Positions 17,324 to 27,066 of a stretch of 33,879 nucleotides of DNA are shown piece after piece. The position numbers and the translations under genes are program-made. Below the pieces are notes generated by a model. That model was not told where the DNA came from. It made no database searches and worked only from the letters and a program-made list of their open reading frames with translations. The first letter of the stretch is position 1. Each line of letters begins with the position of its first letter. Origin of the DNA: Verrucomicrobia bacterium Opi.OSU.00C (GTDB taxonomy: Bacteria; Verrucomicrobiota; Verrucomicrobiia; Opitutales; PNEW01); contig PNEW01000013.1 of the NCBI GenBank assembly GCA_002922725.1, positions 1 to 33,879 of the forward strand. Reading direction: 5' to 3'.

Positions 17324-17590
17324 TTATAAACCTAATCGTTTTTTAATTTCAGGGGCCTGATTAATCTGCTCTTTAAATTCATCAATACTAAAGTCCGCGA
17401 CTAGAAAGTCTCCAAGAACAAATGTAGGTGTAAGATTTTGTCCGCTAATTTCAATTAGGCGATGCATATCTAGAATATTCTGGTTTACATCCTTCAATTC
17501 TAAGTTGATACCAAGATTTTCGAAAAAAGATAATGCTTCATTACACCAGGGGCAACCTTCTTTGATATATAATACAGGTTTAATTATCAT
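17324..17590 (-). CDS. Glutaredoxin-like protein
   Basis: I start the protein at ATG 17590 (MIIKPVLYIKEGCPWC); an earlier in-frame ATG at 17611 adds seven residues. The 88-residue thioredoxin-fold domain has a CPWC redox pair right after the first strand. It also has the cis-proline region in LTPTFVLGDFLVADFS. It fits small glutaredoxins or glutathione S-transferase N-domain-like proteins. It would reduce disulfides or transfer glutathione in the cytoplasm. It converges on icd and diverges from uvrA. Confidence 0.85.
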   Translation of the reverse strand: MIIKPVLYIKEGCPWCNEALSFFENLGINLELKDVNQNILDMHRLIEISGQNLTPTFVLGDFLVADFSIDEFKEQINQAPEIKKRLGL

Positions 17591-17800
17591 GTTATTGAAT
17601 AAGTAGCACAAGATATGGGATTCAATATAGGTTACTTTTGTTTAACGCTAAAAATATTTTTATTATTTGTCGATTTAAACTATCTGATTTATTAGTATAA
17701 ATATAAGATTTATAAATTAACTAGGTTCGATATATTTTAGAGTCTTTATATTGAACAAATGAGACGAATAGTTTGATGATAGCAAATAAATAAAACTCGG

Positions 17801-20686
17801 ATGCAAAAAAAGGATAAGAGAAGAGATAATATTTACATTAAAGGAGCTCGGGAACATAATTTAAAGGATATTGAATTACGCATCCCCCGAGGACAATTGG
17901 TGGTGATCACTGGAGTGAGTGGGTCCGGTAAATCTACATTAGCATTTGATACAATATATGCTGAAGGCTATCGTAAATATATCGATAGCCTTTCTCCAAA
18001 AGCTAGACAGATTCTCGATCAGATTCCTCGCCCTGATGTAGATTATATTCACGGTTTATCCCCAGTTATTGCTATTGAACAGAGGAGCGGTGGTGGAATG
18101 AATCCTCGTGCTACAGTAGCTACAGTTACTGAAATCGCTGATTATGCACGGTTGCTATGGTCAGTTTGCGGGGATACTTTTTGTCCAAAGGACGGAGGGG
18201 CGATTGTTCGACGTTCTGTAGATGATTGTATTACTCGGATTTATCAAGAGCAAAAAGGCAGCCGTATGATGATTCTTGCCCATAATATCAAAGCTAAACC
18301 AGCCATTTTACGTGAGGAGCTCCCACGTATTCGTCAACGAGGTTATCAACGTGTACGAATTGATGGTGAAATAAAAAACCTTGATGATACCGATCTTATT
18401 AATTCTGGATCAAAAGAAATTACGGTGGAGATTGTCATTGATCGTGTTGTTCTGGAAACTGATCAACGTAGTCGCATTGCAGATTCACTTGAACTGGCCT
18501 TTCGTGAAGGTAAAGATAGTGCAACAATTTTAATTGCTAAAAAGAATTCGAGTTGGAAAGAGTTTACAGTAAGTCAGCATTTATCTTGTGAGAATTGTGC
18601 GACAGTTTATAGTCCTATTACTCCAAAATATTTTTCTTACAACCACCCAGAAGGTGCATGTCCTGAATGTGGTGGGCTTGGACAATCTTTGCAATTTAAG
18701 GATAAACTAATTATACCGGATCCTGATAAATCGGTAAAAAATGGTGCGATCAAACCCTGGAGGTTAGGATCTAAGGCCATGATTATTCGACGTAATAGCA
18801 TCCTTAAGCAACTTGTTCAACAATTACCTTATGATCCCAAAATCCCGTGGAAAAAATTGCCGGAGATTGTCCGAAAGGCTTTATTGTATGGGACTGGAGA
18901 AAGATTGTTTAGTTTTAAATTAACGAGGGGTAATCGCAAGGCCGAGATTATGCCATTTGGGGGTGTTATTGAAGACCTGAAAAAAACACGAACACAAACA
19001 AGTAGTGATGGGCTTAGGGCGCGGCTTATGGCTTATCAGGTTGGATCTCTATGTCCAACTTGTAAAGGCAAGCGGTTATCGCCCCTTAGCCTAATGGTAA
19101 AGGTAAATAATACTGGATTTTCGGATTTTATGTCTTTATCGATTTGTGAAGCATTGAGTTTTATACGTAACCTCATTGGGAAAAAAGATGTATATAATAA
19201 TGTAGCTGACGCTCTAGGGGGGTTAGAACACAGGCTTCATTTCCTTAATGAAGTAGGATTAAATTATATTAATTTGGATCGTGCTTATTCAAGTTTGAGT
19301 GGTGGTGAAGCACAGCGTACGAGACTTGCAACTCAATTAGGTATGGGGTTAGTCGGTGTCATTTATGTTCTCGATGAACCCACAATAGGTCTTCACCAGC
19401 ATGATCTTAAAAAATTATTGAATACACTATTGGATCTACGGAATTATGGCAACGCGGTTATTGTAGTAGAACATGATGAGACAACGATACGCAATGCAGA
19501 CTATCTTATAGAGCTAGGTCCAGGGGCAGGATCATCTGGTGGTCAACTTATCTATCATGGTCCTATAAATGATATTAAAAACGAAAAAAATTCACGGATT
19601 GGGCTTTATTTGAATGGTGAAATTAGTATTCAGAAGAATGCACAGAAACTAAGGCCTAAGGGTGGACATATAATGATTACTGGAGCGGTTCATCATAACT
19701 TAAAATCTATTAATGTTTCATTTCCAATCGGAATGTTAACTTGTGTAACTGGAGTATCTGGGTCTGGAAAAAGTACATTGGTAAACGATATCCTGGCAAA
19801 TGCGGCTTCCTTTAAAATTCACCGTGCAAAGACTATCCCTGGTGCTCATAAAGCAATTAAAGGGTTGGATGGGTTTCAGTCTGTAGTTCGGGTTAATCAA
19901 GATCCCATTGGGCGTACTCCACGATCTAACCCAGCAACTTACACTAAATTATTTGATTTATTTCGCCAACTCTTTGCACAGTGTTCACTGGCTAAAGTGA
20001 GAGGCTACAAGCCAAGTCGTTTTAGCTTTAACATCCGTGGGGGCCGTTGTGAACGCTGCAAAGGTGATGGCTCGATGAAACTTGATATGCAATTTTTAAG
20101 CGATATCTATGTGGAGTGTTCGAGTTGTCTTGGACGTCGTTATAATCGTGAGACATTAGATGTTCGATTTAGAGGTTATAACATTGCTGAAATACTTGAA
20201 ATGACGGTTGATGAGGCTATAATTCTATTTCGCCATCAACCCCGGATAATAGGCAAATTGAATACCCTACAAGCAGTCGGTTTAGGTTATATCAAAATTG
20301 GTCAAGCTGCAAATACGCTGTCAGGCGGAGAGGCACAAAGAATAAAACTTTCACTTGAGTTAAGTAAACGTGAACAAGGGAGTACTCTTTATATTTTAGA
20401 TGAACCGACTACAGGGTTAAATTGGGATGATGTCCAAAAACTTATGGACCTTCTATTTAAATTGCGCGATGCAGGTAATACAATTATAATTATTGAGCAT
20501 AATCTAGATGTTATAAATCTTGCTGATTGGATAATCGATCTTGGGCCTGGTGGGGGTGTTGATGGTGGTAAGATCCTTTATTCAGGGATACGACGTGATA
20601 TCGTAAAAAATAAGCAATCTTTAACTGGAGTTTGCTTAAATGAATACTTAGAGGCGAAAACCTTTGATCCAGTAAAAGTAGACTAA
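17801..20686 (+). CDS. uvrA: Excinuclease ABC subunit UvrA
   Basis: UvrA is the damage-recognition ATPase of nucleotide excision repair. At 961 residues it has both ABC modules. The first carries Walker [10 protein letters not shown] (residues 38-46), a zinc module (CENC to CPEC), [16 protein letters not shown] and [11 protein letters not shown]. The second carries [15 protein letters not shown], the zinc module CERCKGDG to [20 protein letters not shown] and ILDEPTTGL. The UvrB-binding and insertion regions lie between. It is preceded by a spacer without a visible ribosome-binding site. Its last four bases overlap the repaired end of the convergent nuclease gene at 20683. Confidence 0.97.
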   Translation: MQKKDKRRDNIYIKGAREHNLKDIELRIPRGQLVVITGVSGSGKSTLAFDTIYAEGYRKYIDSLSPKARQILDQIPRPDVDYIHGLSPVIAIEQRSGGGMNPRATVATVTEIADYARLLWSVCGDTFCPKDGGAIVRRSVDDCITRIYQEQKGSRMMILAHNIKAKPAILREELPRIRQRGYQRVRIDGEIKNLDDTDLINSGSKEITVEIVIDRVVLETDQRSRIADSLELAFREGKDSATILIAKKNSSWKEFTVSQHLSCENCATVYSPITPKYFSYNHPEGACPECGGLGQSLQFKDKLIIPDPDKSVKNGAIKPWRLGSKAMIIRRNSILKQLVQQLPYDPKIPWKKLPEIVRKALLYGTGERLFSFKLTRGNRKAEIMPFGGVIEDLKKTRTQTSSDGLRARLMAYQVGSLCPTCKGKRLSPLSLMVKVNNTGFSDFMSLSICEALSFIRNLIGKKDVYNNVADALGGLEHRLHFLNEVGLNYINLDRAYSSLSGGEAQRTRLATQLGMGLVGVIYVLDEPTIGLHQHDLKKLLNTLLDLRNYGNAVIVVEHDETTIRNADYLIELGPGAGSSGGQLIYHGPINDIKNEKNSRIGLYLNGEISIQKNAQKLRPKGGHIMITGAVHHNLKSINVSFPIGMLTCVTGVSGSGKSTLVNDILANAASFKIHRAKTIPGAHKAIKGLDGFQSVVRVNQDPIGRTPRSNPATYTKLFDLFRQLFAQCSLAKVRGYKPSRFSFNIRGGRCERCKGDGSMKLDMQFLSDIYVECSSCLGRRYNRETLDVRFRGYNIAEILEMTVDEAIILFRHQPRIIGKLNTLQAVGLGYIKIGQAANTLSGGEAQRIKLSLELSKREQGSTLYILDEPTTGLNWDDVQKLMDLLFKLRDAGNTIIIIEHNLDVINLADWIIDLGPGGGVDGGKILYSGIRRDIVKNKQSLTGVCLNEYLEAKTFDPVKVD

Positions 20687-21133
20687 TTCTTCTGCTTGAG
20701 AATACTCTCTAGAACTTCAGTCATATCTTCAGCTTCATTAAGAACTTTTTCTGCGACCATGATAGGTTTTTTTACACTGAACTGCTAGAACCATAGAGTC
20801 ACTGGGACGAGAATCAATTTCAACTATTTTTACCCCTAATTCATTTTTCATTTTTAATATGATACGTGCAAAATAAAATTCTTTGTTGAAATCATTAATA
20901 ACAACACGGTCCAGCTCAATGCCGAAACCTTGAAAAATATTTCCTATGAGGTCATGGGTAAGTGGACGAGCTTTTTTTTCTTTATTAATAGCCATGGAGA
21001 TGGCTTTACCAATGTGGCCTTCTACATGAATATGGAAAGTTTTATTTTTTGCTCCCAAAAAAATAGCACACCCATTGGCGTTAGCCGCAGGTACTACAGC
21101 CTTAATGCTAACTTCTAGAACATTATTCTGCAT
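20683..21133 (-). CDS. Bifunctional nuclease (DUF151) family protein, frameshifted at A7
   Basis: The main frame (20738-21133) encodes a DUF151/BFN domain: [35 protein letters not shown] and the signature [15 protein letters not shown]. After VQCKK it leaves the family pattern at a run of seven T on the plus strand (20767-20773). Removing one base restores [20 protein letters not shown] and a stop at 20683, giving about 149 residues. That tail matches the usual apI.VAEeVL ending of the family, so the frame change is real relative to the ancestor. Family members include bifunctional nucleases of thermophiles and stress proteins of plants; the role here is not known. Confidence 0.82.
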
Positions 21134-21255
21134 TATTAAAAAACTGCGTATTTAAGGGATTTAAGCAAGTCAATTGCCCATATTGTTTGATTGATGAGGC
21201 TAGTAAAATTGATTTAATTTACATAATATCCTGAGTTAAAATATGATTTATTATT

Positions 21256-22143
21256 TTATTTCAATCTAAACTCCAAGCGTTGAACAAAAGTTTCAAGGAA
21301 TGTAGTATCAGTATCTAACTGAGATAAATGTTTGATAGCAGATCCAGTAAGTTCTTTAGCTTTAGCACGTGAATGATCTATCCCATGCAGCTTAACATAG
21401 GTATTTTTTTTATTCACAATATCAATACCAGCTGTTTTTCCAAGTGTTGTTGATTCACTTGTTATATCGAGTACATCATCGATAATTTGATAAGCCAAAC
21501 CAAGGTTACGGCCAACTATACGCATAGAATGATGGACGGATCGATTAGCCGATGTTGTATGAATACCCATCATTAGTGAAGCAGTTAATAAGGCCGCGGT
21601 TTTATTGAGATAGATAAAATCTATTTGTTCAGCTGTATAATCATTTCTTTCACCAAGGATATCTTCCATTTGTCCTCCAATTAGTTTTCGGCTACCTGCT
21701 GCGTCACTTAACTCATGAATGAGGGGAGTAGCTATTTCGGGTTGATCTCGATAGCTCTCCGATAACAACCAAAAAGCATGGGTAAGAAGAGCATCACCGG
21801 CTAAAACTGCCGTAGCTTCATCATATTGCTTATGACATGTTAAACGACCTCGGCGTAAATCACTGTTATCCATACTGGGAAGATCGTCGTGGATAAGTGA
21901 ATATGTATGCAAACATTCAACGGCAGTAGCTGCTGGAATAGGATCGGCTAAAGTCGGATAGAGATTATTACCAGCTAGAACAAGAACAGGCCGAACTAAT
22001 TTACCACCTCCTTCAAGGCTATATCGCATGGCCTCATGTAGTTGTATTGGTTGTTCTTCTGCCTGAGGGAGATAGTGGTTTATCCCTTTTTTGGCTAAAT
22101 CACTATAGTGATCTAGTGTAGATTCAAATTTTAAATCATCCAT
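21256..22143 (-). CDS. ispA: Polyprenyl diphosphate synthase (IspA-type farnesyl/geranylgeranyl)
   Basis: This 295-residue trans-prenyltransferase condenses isopentenyl diphosphate onto allylic diphosphates. The first aspartate-rich motif is DDLPSMDNSD (residues 86-95), with the two-residue insertion typical of bacterial farnesyl/geranylgeranyl synthases; RRGRLTCH follows. The second motif is YQIIDDVLD. GGGKLVRPVL near residue 46 binds diphosphate. The size and FARM type suggest C15-C20 products, but chain length cannot be read with certainty. It is transcribed alone; no dxs or xseB gene lies next to it. Confidence 0.9.
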   Translation of the reverse strand: MDDLKFESTLDHYSDLAKKGINHYLPQAEEQPIQLHEAMRYSLEGGGKLVRPVLVLAGNNLYPTLADPIPAATAVECLHTYSLIHDDLPSMDNSDLRRGRLTCHKQYDEATAVLAGDALLTHAFWLLSESYRDQPEIATPLIHELSDAAGSRKLIGGQMEDILGERNDYTAEQIDFIYLNKTAALLTASLMMGIHTTSANRSVHHSMRIVGRNLGLAYQIIDDVLDITSESTTLGKTAGIDIVNKKNTYVKLHGIDHSRAKAKELTGSAIKHLSQLDTDTTFLETFVQRLEFRLK

Positions 22144-22480
22144 AATATTATCTGATAAAATATAATTAAACCTAATAGGTTAAAAATAGTGTATTCAATA
22201 TATATATTTATTTTTCAACTACTATGAGGATATATTTTATAATGTTGTTACGAATAATAAGATGAGGATTGTCAGTTGAATTGGTAATAAACTATCAAAC
22301 TAATTCTATCCCAGAGATTTAATTCTTTGCATTTTAAGAGGTAATATTGAATGTCCGGTATATGGGTTACTTTTTTCCTTGGCTTTTTAGAGATTTTAGA
22401 ATAACCCCAATATTGTTTCTTTTACGTGGAAAAGAAGCAGAACAAAGTCCAATAAATAACACAATTTATTTATTGATACG
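22144..22480. other. Intergenic region upstream of fmdB
   Basis: This 337-base spacer between divergent genes holds a 17-codon open frame at 22351-22404. It begins MSGIWVTFFLGF after a good AGAGGT ribosome-binding site. In another frame a sequence (RITPILFLLRGKEAEQ) runs on toward fmdB. It might be a broken small membrane-protein gene or chance; I could not assign it. Confidence 0.25.
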
Positions 22481-22789
22481 ATGCCGACATACGAATACAT
22501 TTGTAAATTTTGCGGTGAAGAAGTTGAAGTATTTCAATCTATCGTTGCTAAACCACTTATTAAATGTCCAGCTTGTAATCGACGAGGGTTAGTCCGACAA
22601 ATTGGATCAGGAGCCGGTATTATATTTAAGGGTAGCGGTTTTTATCAAACGGACTATAAGAATAACGGAGATTCAAAAAAAGAATCCGAATCAGCTTCTA
22701 AGAGTGACAAAAAGGTGGATAAATCTAAAGAGTCAAAAGAAAAAGTAGCGAGCCCACCTGAGAAACCAAAAAAACAAAGTGAAGAATAA
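22481..22789 (+). CDS. FmdB-family zinc-ribbon protein
   Basis: The 102-residue protein opens with the FmdB pattern MPTYEYICKFCGEEVEVFQ and a second knuckle CPAC. The two CxxC pairs (CKFC, CPAC) form a zinc ribbon. GSGAGIIFKGSGFYQTDY is the usual ending of the folded domain. The remaining 40 residues are a lysine/serine/glutamate-rich disordered tail (KSDKKVDKSKESKEK). FmdB proteins are small putative regulators of unknown mechanism. The next gene begins 11 bases after the stop, so they form one unit. Confidence 0.92.
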   Translation: MPTYEYICKFCGEEVEVFQSIVAKPLIKCPACNRRGLVRQIGSGAGIIFKGSGFYQTDYKNNGDSKKESESASKSDKKVDKSKESKEKVASPPEKPKKQSEE

Positions 22790-22800
22790 TCGATCCTTGT

Positions 22801-23476
22801 ATGGCCAAGAAAACTGAAGAATATGATCCTAGTCTAACCGGTATAGTTCTTACAGCTGTTTTCTGTGTTTTTATTGGATTATTTCTTGCCGCAATAAACA
22901 CTTCTCTTCTTCCGATTAAAATAGTAAAAGCACTTCCTGCATTGGAAGATCGCGAAAAAAAAGATGGTTTACTATATACCCGGAAATGAGAATGGAGGTA
23001 ACACCTGGAAAGTTAAAGCAAATGCTTATTTACAACAAGATCCAGGAACTTTAAATCTTAATGAGGCAGAGTTGAATGCATGGTCTCGTAATACTTTTAA
23101 GTCTGACACGAGGAATAAAGATGATGGGGAAGGTTTTGGTTTTAAAGCGAAAATTGCGCCACCAAATTTTAGGATTTATGATGATAAACTACAAATATCG
23201 GTAAAAATGGATATTTCTATAATGGGAATGAGTGGGAATGTTATATGTAACTCAACTGGTTTATTTTATAACTTAAGAGGTAACTATTTCTATCACGCCA
23301 ACTCTGTATTTATCGGGGCTTGTCCTATTCCTAGTATAGCTAATCTTCCAAACTCTATAGTTAAATATTTCGGGAATAAGTTTTTGGAAAGTGAGGTGTC
23401 CGATGAACTTCGAGGACCTTGGAGTCAATTGAATGATGTAAGGGTTGTGAAGGATCGCTTAAAATTAGTGAGATAA
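22801..23476 (+). CDS. Membrane-anchored protein of unknown function, frameshifted at A8
   Basis: The first frame (22801-22989) encodes a polar start, one membrane segment (GIVLTAVFCVFIGLFLAAI) and a short stretch ending in ALPALEDREKK. A run of eight A (22955-22962) then breaks it. Dropping one A joins it to MVYYIPGNENGGNTWKVKANA and on to the stop at 23476, a protein of about 224 residues. The soluble part has a YYIPG start, LNEAELNAWSRNTF, and several beta strands. I do not recognise a named family; it looks like an anchored periplasmic protein. Its position directly after fmdB suggests a shared unit. Confidence 0.65.
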
Positions 23477-23581
23477 ATAAGTAATTGATATAGACAGTCA
23501 TTGATTATCGTTATAAATAAAATTTGAATTTTTAAGCGTGGTAATAGCTTGGGTTTTTTATTTTTGATTCATCAAACCCAG

Positions 23582-24151
23582 TCAATGAGAAATTGAACTG
23601 TATTTTTTCACTAAAGATGTCATTGAACGAAATTTAGGGTGATTTGCTCCACCAAGAATACTGTAAAAAACACTCTCAGAGGGTAAGATATGACATTGGG
23701 CATGATGAAGAAACTTTAAAATTACTTCACCATCAGTAGCGCGACGGCAACCTGTACAATCGTTCAATATTGTTACAAGAAAATCTTTTTCGAGGGCATC
23801 AATGACTGTCTGATAGACGCAGATAGGTGTTTCTATTCCCCCAATGAGTAGGTGTTCAATGTTTTGATTCTTGAGGAAATCCAAAAGGCCTGATGCCTTG
23901 ATTGAAGAGAAATAAGATTTTGAATATACAGATCCTTTCGAGGCTAGTTGGTTAAGTTTAAAATGTTGAGGCCCCAATTTATCTGGAGCTTGTTCTGTAA
24001 ATATTACCGGAATATTTAGTAATTGTGCTGCTTCAACCGCAAAACAGCAGCGATTTAGTAGTGATTCTGAAGAATCAATTACTTTCATAATAGACTCCTG
24101 CATATCAATAATAAGTAGTGCTAAAGATTGAGTGATGTTATTCCCATTCAT
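23582..24151 (-). CDS. Isochorismatase-family cysteine hydrolase
   Basis: The 189-residue protein has the alpha/beta fold and triad of the isochorismatase-like family: D16 in LLIIDMQES, K78 in VYSKSYFSS and the nucleophile C111 in GIETPICVYQT. The closest described subgroup is the YcaC/ISOC1-like hydrolases of unknown substrate, because the lid regions of nicotinamidase (the metal-binding DxHxxxH set) are not seen. It is transcribed alone and convergently with the anchored-protein gene. The substrate is not predictable. Confidence 0.85.
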   Translation of the reverse strand: MNGNNITQSLALLIIDMQESIMKVIDSSESLLNRCCFAVEAAQLLNIPVIFTEQAPDKLGPQHFKLNQLASKGSVYSKSYFSSIKASGLLDFLKNQNIEHLLIGGIETPICVYQTVIDALEKDFLVTILNDCTGCRRATDGEVILKFLHHAQCHILPSESVFYSILGGANHPKFRSMTSLVKKYSSISH

Positions 24152-24310
24152 TCTCTTATCTGAAATATTAATTTAATAGTGTGTGATAAGATGAGGATGA
24201 AGACAAAGAAGGTTATCAGTTAATAACACTTTATTTATTAATCAAATAGCGCATAATGCAAATATTTATTGATTGGCAAGACATCAGAAAATATTTTCAT
24301 TCTATAAATC

Positions 24311-24817
24311 ATGGTGAATGCTGAATGGCAATTAAAGACAATTTCAAAACAATCGCAATTAACAGGTAGTCCTTTCGAGGTGGGACAAAGAATTATCAGT
24401 TACATTTTTAAAGATGATAGTGGTAAAATACATCGAAATGACATACATGCTGTCGATTTGGATAAATACGACCTTCCTGGAACCTTGCTAGGGTGGTGGG
24501 AGCAAGTAGTAAAAAACTATGATGATGAAATTGAAGCGGAAAAACACGCCGTGAATTCTAGTGAAGAACTATTTCTTTCCCTTTATGAAGGTGAAGAGGC
24601 AGAAACTCATGAGCGGGATGTTATTAAATTTTTGTTAGCTTTAATGCTTGAACGGAAAAAAATTTTAAAACCAATGATTAAATTCCCAACAAATAGAATT
24701 CAAAAATACCTACATAATCGAACTAATAGAGAATACGAAGTCCCGATTATTGATATTACGGCTAAGTCCGTTCAAAAGATAATGGGAGAGTTAAAAGAAG
24801 TAGTAGTAATGGAATAA
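24311..24817 (+). CDS. Conserved protein of unknown function
   Basis: The 168-residue soluble protein begins AEWQLKTISKQSQLTGSPFE and later has ERDVIKFLLALMLERKKILKP. It ends with NREYEVPIIDITAKSVQ and a helix. The pattern of an N-terminal TG.PF box followed by a hydrophobic helix with LMLERK.IL matches a short family I recall from planctomycetes, verrucomicrobia and deltaproteobacteria with no known function. No catalytic residues stand out. It is flanked by convergent tatA and has no clear partner. Confidence 0.6.
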   Translation: MVNAEWQLKTISKQSQLTGSPFEVGQRIISYIFKDDSGKIHRNDIHAVDLDKYDLPGTLLGWWEQVVKNYDDEIEAEKHAVNSSEELFLSLYEGEEAETHERDVIKFLLALMLERKKILKPMIKFPTNRIQKYLHNRTNREYEVPIIDITAKSVQKIMGELKEVVVME

Positions 24818-24886
24818 CCCTTCCCTCAAATAGAAATTATTTCATTTAAAAGAAATAATTCTGCGGTTCCAAATTATGTGGTTGAG

Positions 24887-25165
24887 CTAAGATTTATCGG
24901 ATTTAGGAATTTCTATTTTGTTCTCTTCTTTATTTTTAGCTAATTCTTCAGTATTTTCTTCAGTATTTACCGAAGTGCGTATGTCTTCTTCAATCTCGTG
25001 GGTTGCTTTCTTGAATTCTTTAATCGATTTACCCATACCACGTGCTAATTCAGGAAGTTTCTTTGCACCAAATAGTAAAAGGATAGCAAAAAATATTATA
25101 AGAACTTCTGTTGTGCCGATTCCTTGTAAGAAGGCAATATTAATACTATTCAGTATTTCGTACAT
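24887..25165 (-). CDS. tatA: Twin-arginine translocase subunit TatA/TatE
   Basis: TatA forms the pore of the twin-arginine export system for folded proteins. The 92-residue protein has a short N-terminal membrane helix (TTEVLIIFFAILLLFGAKKL) followed by the amphipathic helix PELARGMGKSIKEFKKATHE. A charged tail rich in Glu and Lys closes it. The FGAKKLPELARG.GK pattern is diagnostic. It lies about 100 bases downstream of rpoD on the same strand and may be the last gene of that operon. No tatB or tatC gene is present nearby. Confidence 0.95.
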   Translation of the reverse strand: MYEILNSINIAFLQGIGTTEVLIIFFAILLLFGAKKLPELARGMGKSIKEFKKATHEIEEDIRTSVNTEENTEELAKNKEENKIEIPKSDKS

Positions 25166-25268
25166 AAGCTGAAAGTAATAGAATTAGGTAAACTGTAAAT
25201 AACCAATATCATTAAAAAGCTCAAATGGAATTAAACACTTATATTACTTCTAACATTATTTGAAGAAA

Positions 25269-27058
25269 CTAGGCACGTTTCTGAGAGATTTCCAATTGAC
25301 GTGTTGCATGATCTGGTTCAAAAAATCCGTGTAATTGGCGAATACGTGTTGGGTGACGCATTTTTCGCAACGCCTTTGCTTCAATCTGGCGAATGCGCTC
25401 ACGTGTTACATTAAATTGCCGCCCAACTTCTTCCAGAGTTCGACTATAACCATCGACAAGTCCAAAACGTAATGAGAGTACGCGGCGTTCACGCTCTGTA
25501 AGGCTATCTAGTACATCCATAATCTTTTCTCGTAACAAGCTGTAAGCGGTCATATCGTATGGGTTTTCTGCACCTTTATCTTCAATAAAATCTCCGAAAT
25601 TAGTGTCATCACTCTCCCCAACTGGACTTTGTAATGAGATGGGTTGTTGGGCCATTTTCATTATTGATTGAACACGTTCAACAGGTAGTTGCATCTCTTC
25701 TGCAACCTCCTCAGCAGTGGGTTCGTGACCGAGTTCTTGCAATAATTGCTTTTGGACCTGCATTACCTTGTTTAGCGTTTCAATCATATGGACAGGGATA
25801 CGAATTGTACGCGCTTGATCGGCGATCGAACGGGTAATAGCCTGTCTAATCCACCAGGTGGCATAGGTAGAGAATTTATAACCACGGCGATATTCGAATT
25901 TCTCAACTGCTTTCATTAATCCCATATTTCCTTCCTGGATGAGATCAAGGAAGGAGAGCCCCCTATTTGTATATTTTTTTTTGCAATACTAATTACTAGG
26001 CGTAGGTTAGCCTCAACCATTTCTGTTTTTGCTCGGTGCGCATGCCTCATGCCTTTCCGGACTTCCTGAATGATGCGCACTAATTCCTTTGGGTCGATGG
26101 ACATATCGTCCTCTATTTTCTTTAAGCGGTTAAGAATTTTACGAGTATTTATCGATCGATGTTTTTTAGTCCGTGCTTTTTCTGCAAGGTTAAGATTGTC
26201 AAAATGTTCTATAATTTCCTTTTGCAGGGGATCAATAGTTCGAAGAAATCCTTCAAAGACTTTTAACTTGAAGCAGTATTTTCTAAAAATGGGTTTAAGC
26301 GCAACCTGATATTTATTAAACTGTGTAAACGCGCGTTTCTGCCGTATTTTACTTGTTGATTTGGCTATATGTTCAGCCCAGTTCTTATCCATTTTTTCAC
26401 TTATATCTTCAGACTTTTCAATCCACCTAGGGAGGTTCTTAAAATAAATTTCGCGGCTATTTATTTTTTTATCAAGTACTACACGATCAAAGCGCTCTTC
26501 ACGGTTGAGTAATTTATGGGCTAATTGGTTTTGGAATTTGGTTGATAGGCCAACTGAAAATAGCTCATTTTGTGCCTTTTGCTCTGCTGTTTCAATACGT
26601 TTGGATATTGCAACTTCTTCTTCCCTTGTAAGCAGCGGGACTTGACCCATTTGCTTCAAATACATTCGTACTGGATCATCGAGGATATCGAGATGACTAC
26701 TTTTCATCTGTGCCTCGTTATGCTTTTCAAGTCGCTCCTTATACATTTCGACTTCTTCAGCATCAATGATATCGATTTCTAAATTCTCAAGGATGATAAT
26801 AAATTTTTCTATTTCATCAGGAGTGTTAACTGATTTAGGAAGAATTTTATTAATATCTTTAAAAGTTAGGTATCCCTGTTCCTTCGCAAGACGAATAAGT
26901 GCCCGAATTTTATCATTTACTTGTTCTTTTTTGGAACCTGATAAAATTGACTTTCGAGTAGCTTTTTTAACCTTTTTAGCCTTTTTAGCTTTTTTAACCT
27001 TTTTAGCTTTTTTAACCTTTTTCTTGGTTGCTTTCTTTTTTACTTTAGTCTTTGGCAT
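25269..27058 (-). CDS. rpoD: Primary sigma factor RpoD with lysine-rich N-terminal tail, frameshifted at A9
   Basis: The first frame (27058 down to 25916) starts with a lysine-rich tail ([20 protein letters not shown]), then region 1.1, region 1.2 ([20 protein letters not shown]), a long non-conserved region, and the start of region 2 ([15 protein letters not shown]). It breaks at nine A on the coding strand (25974-25982). Adding one A, or removing two, restores IAKK(K)[15 protein letters not shown]. The second frame then gives regions 2.3-2.4, 3 and 4 ([39 protein letters not shown]). The repaired protein is about 595 residues. Promoter recognition needs both halves, and this factor should be essential. 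It lies eight bases after dnaG. Confidence 0.93.
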
Positions 27059-27066
27059 CTGGGGTG

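Noticed and set aside
22347-22592. Open frame running across the start of fmdB
   Set aside because: It overlaps the certain FmdB frame for over 100 bases and shows no family pattern; only the short 22351-22404 frame has a plausible ribosome-binding site.
25269-25925. A separate short sigma factor gene
   Set aside because: It contains only regions 2.3-4 and directly continues the rpoD N-terminal part at the homopolymer, so it is the second half of one gene.
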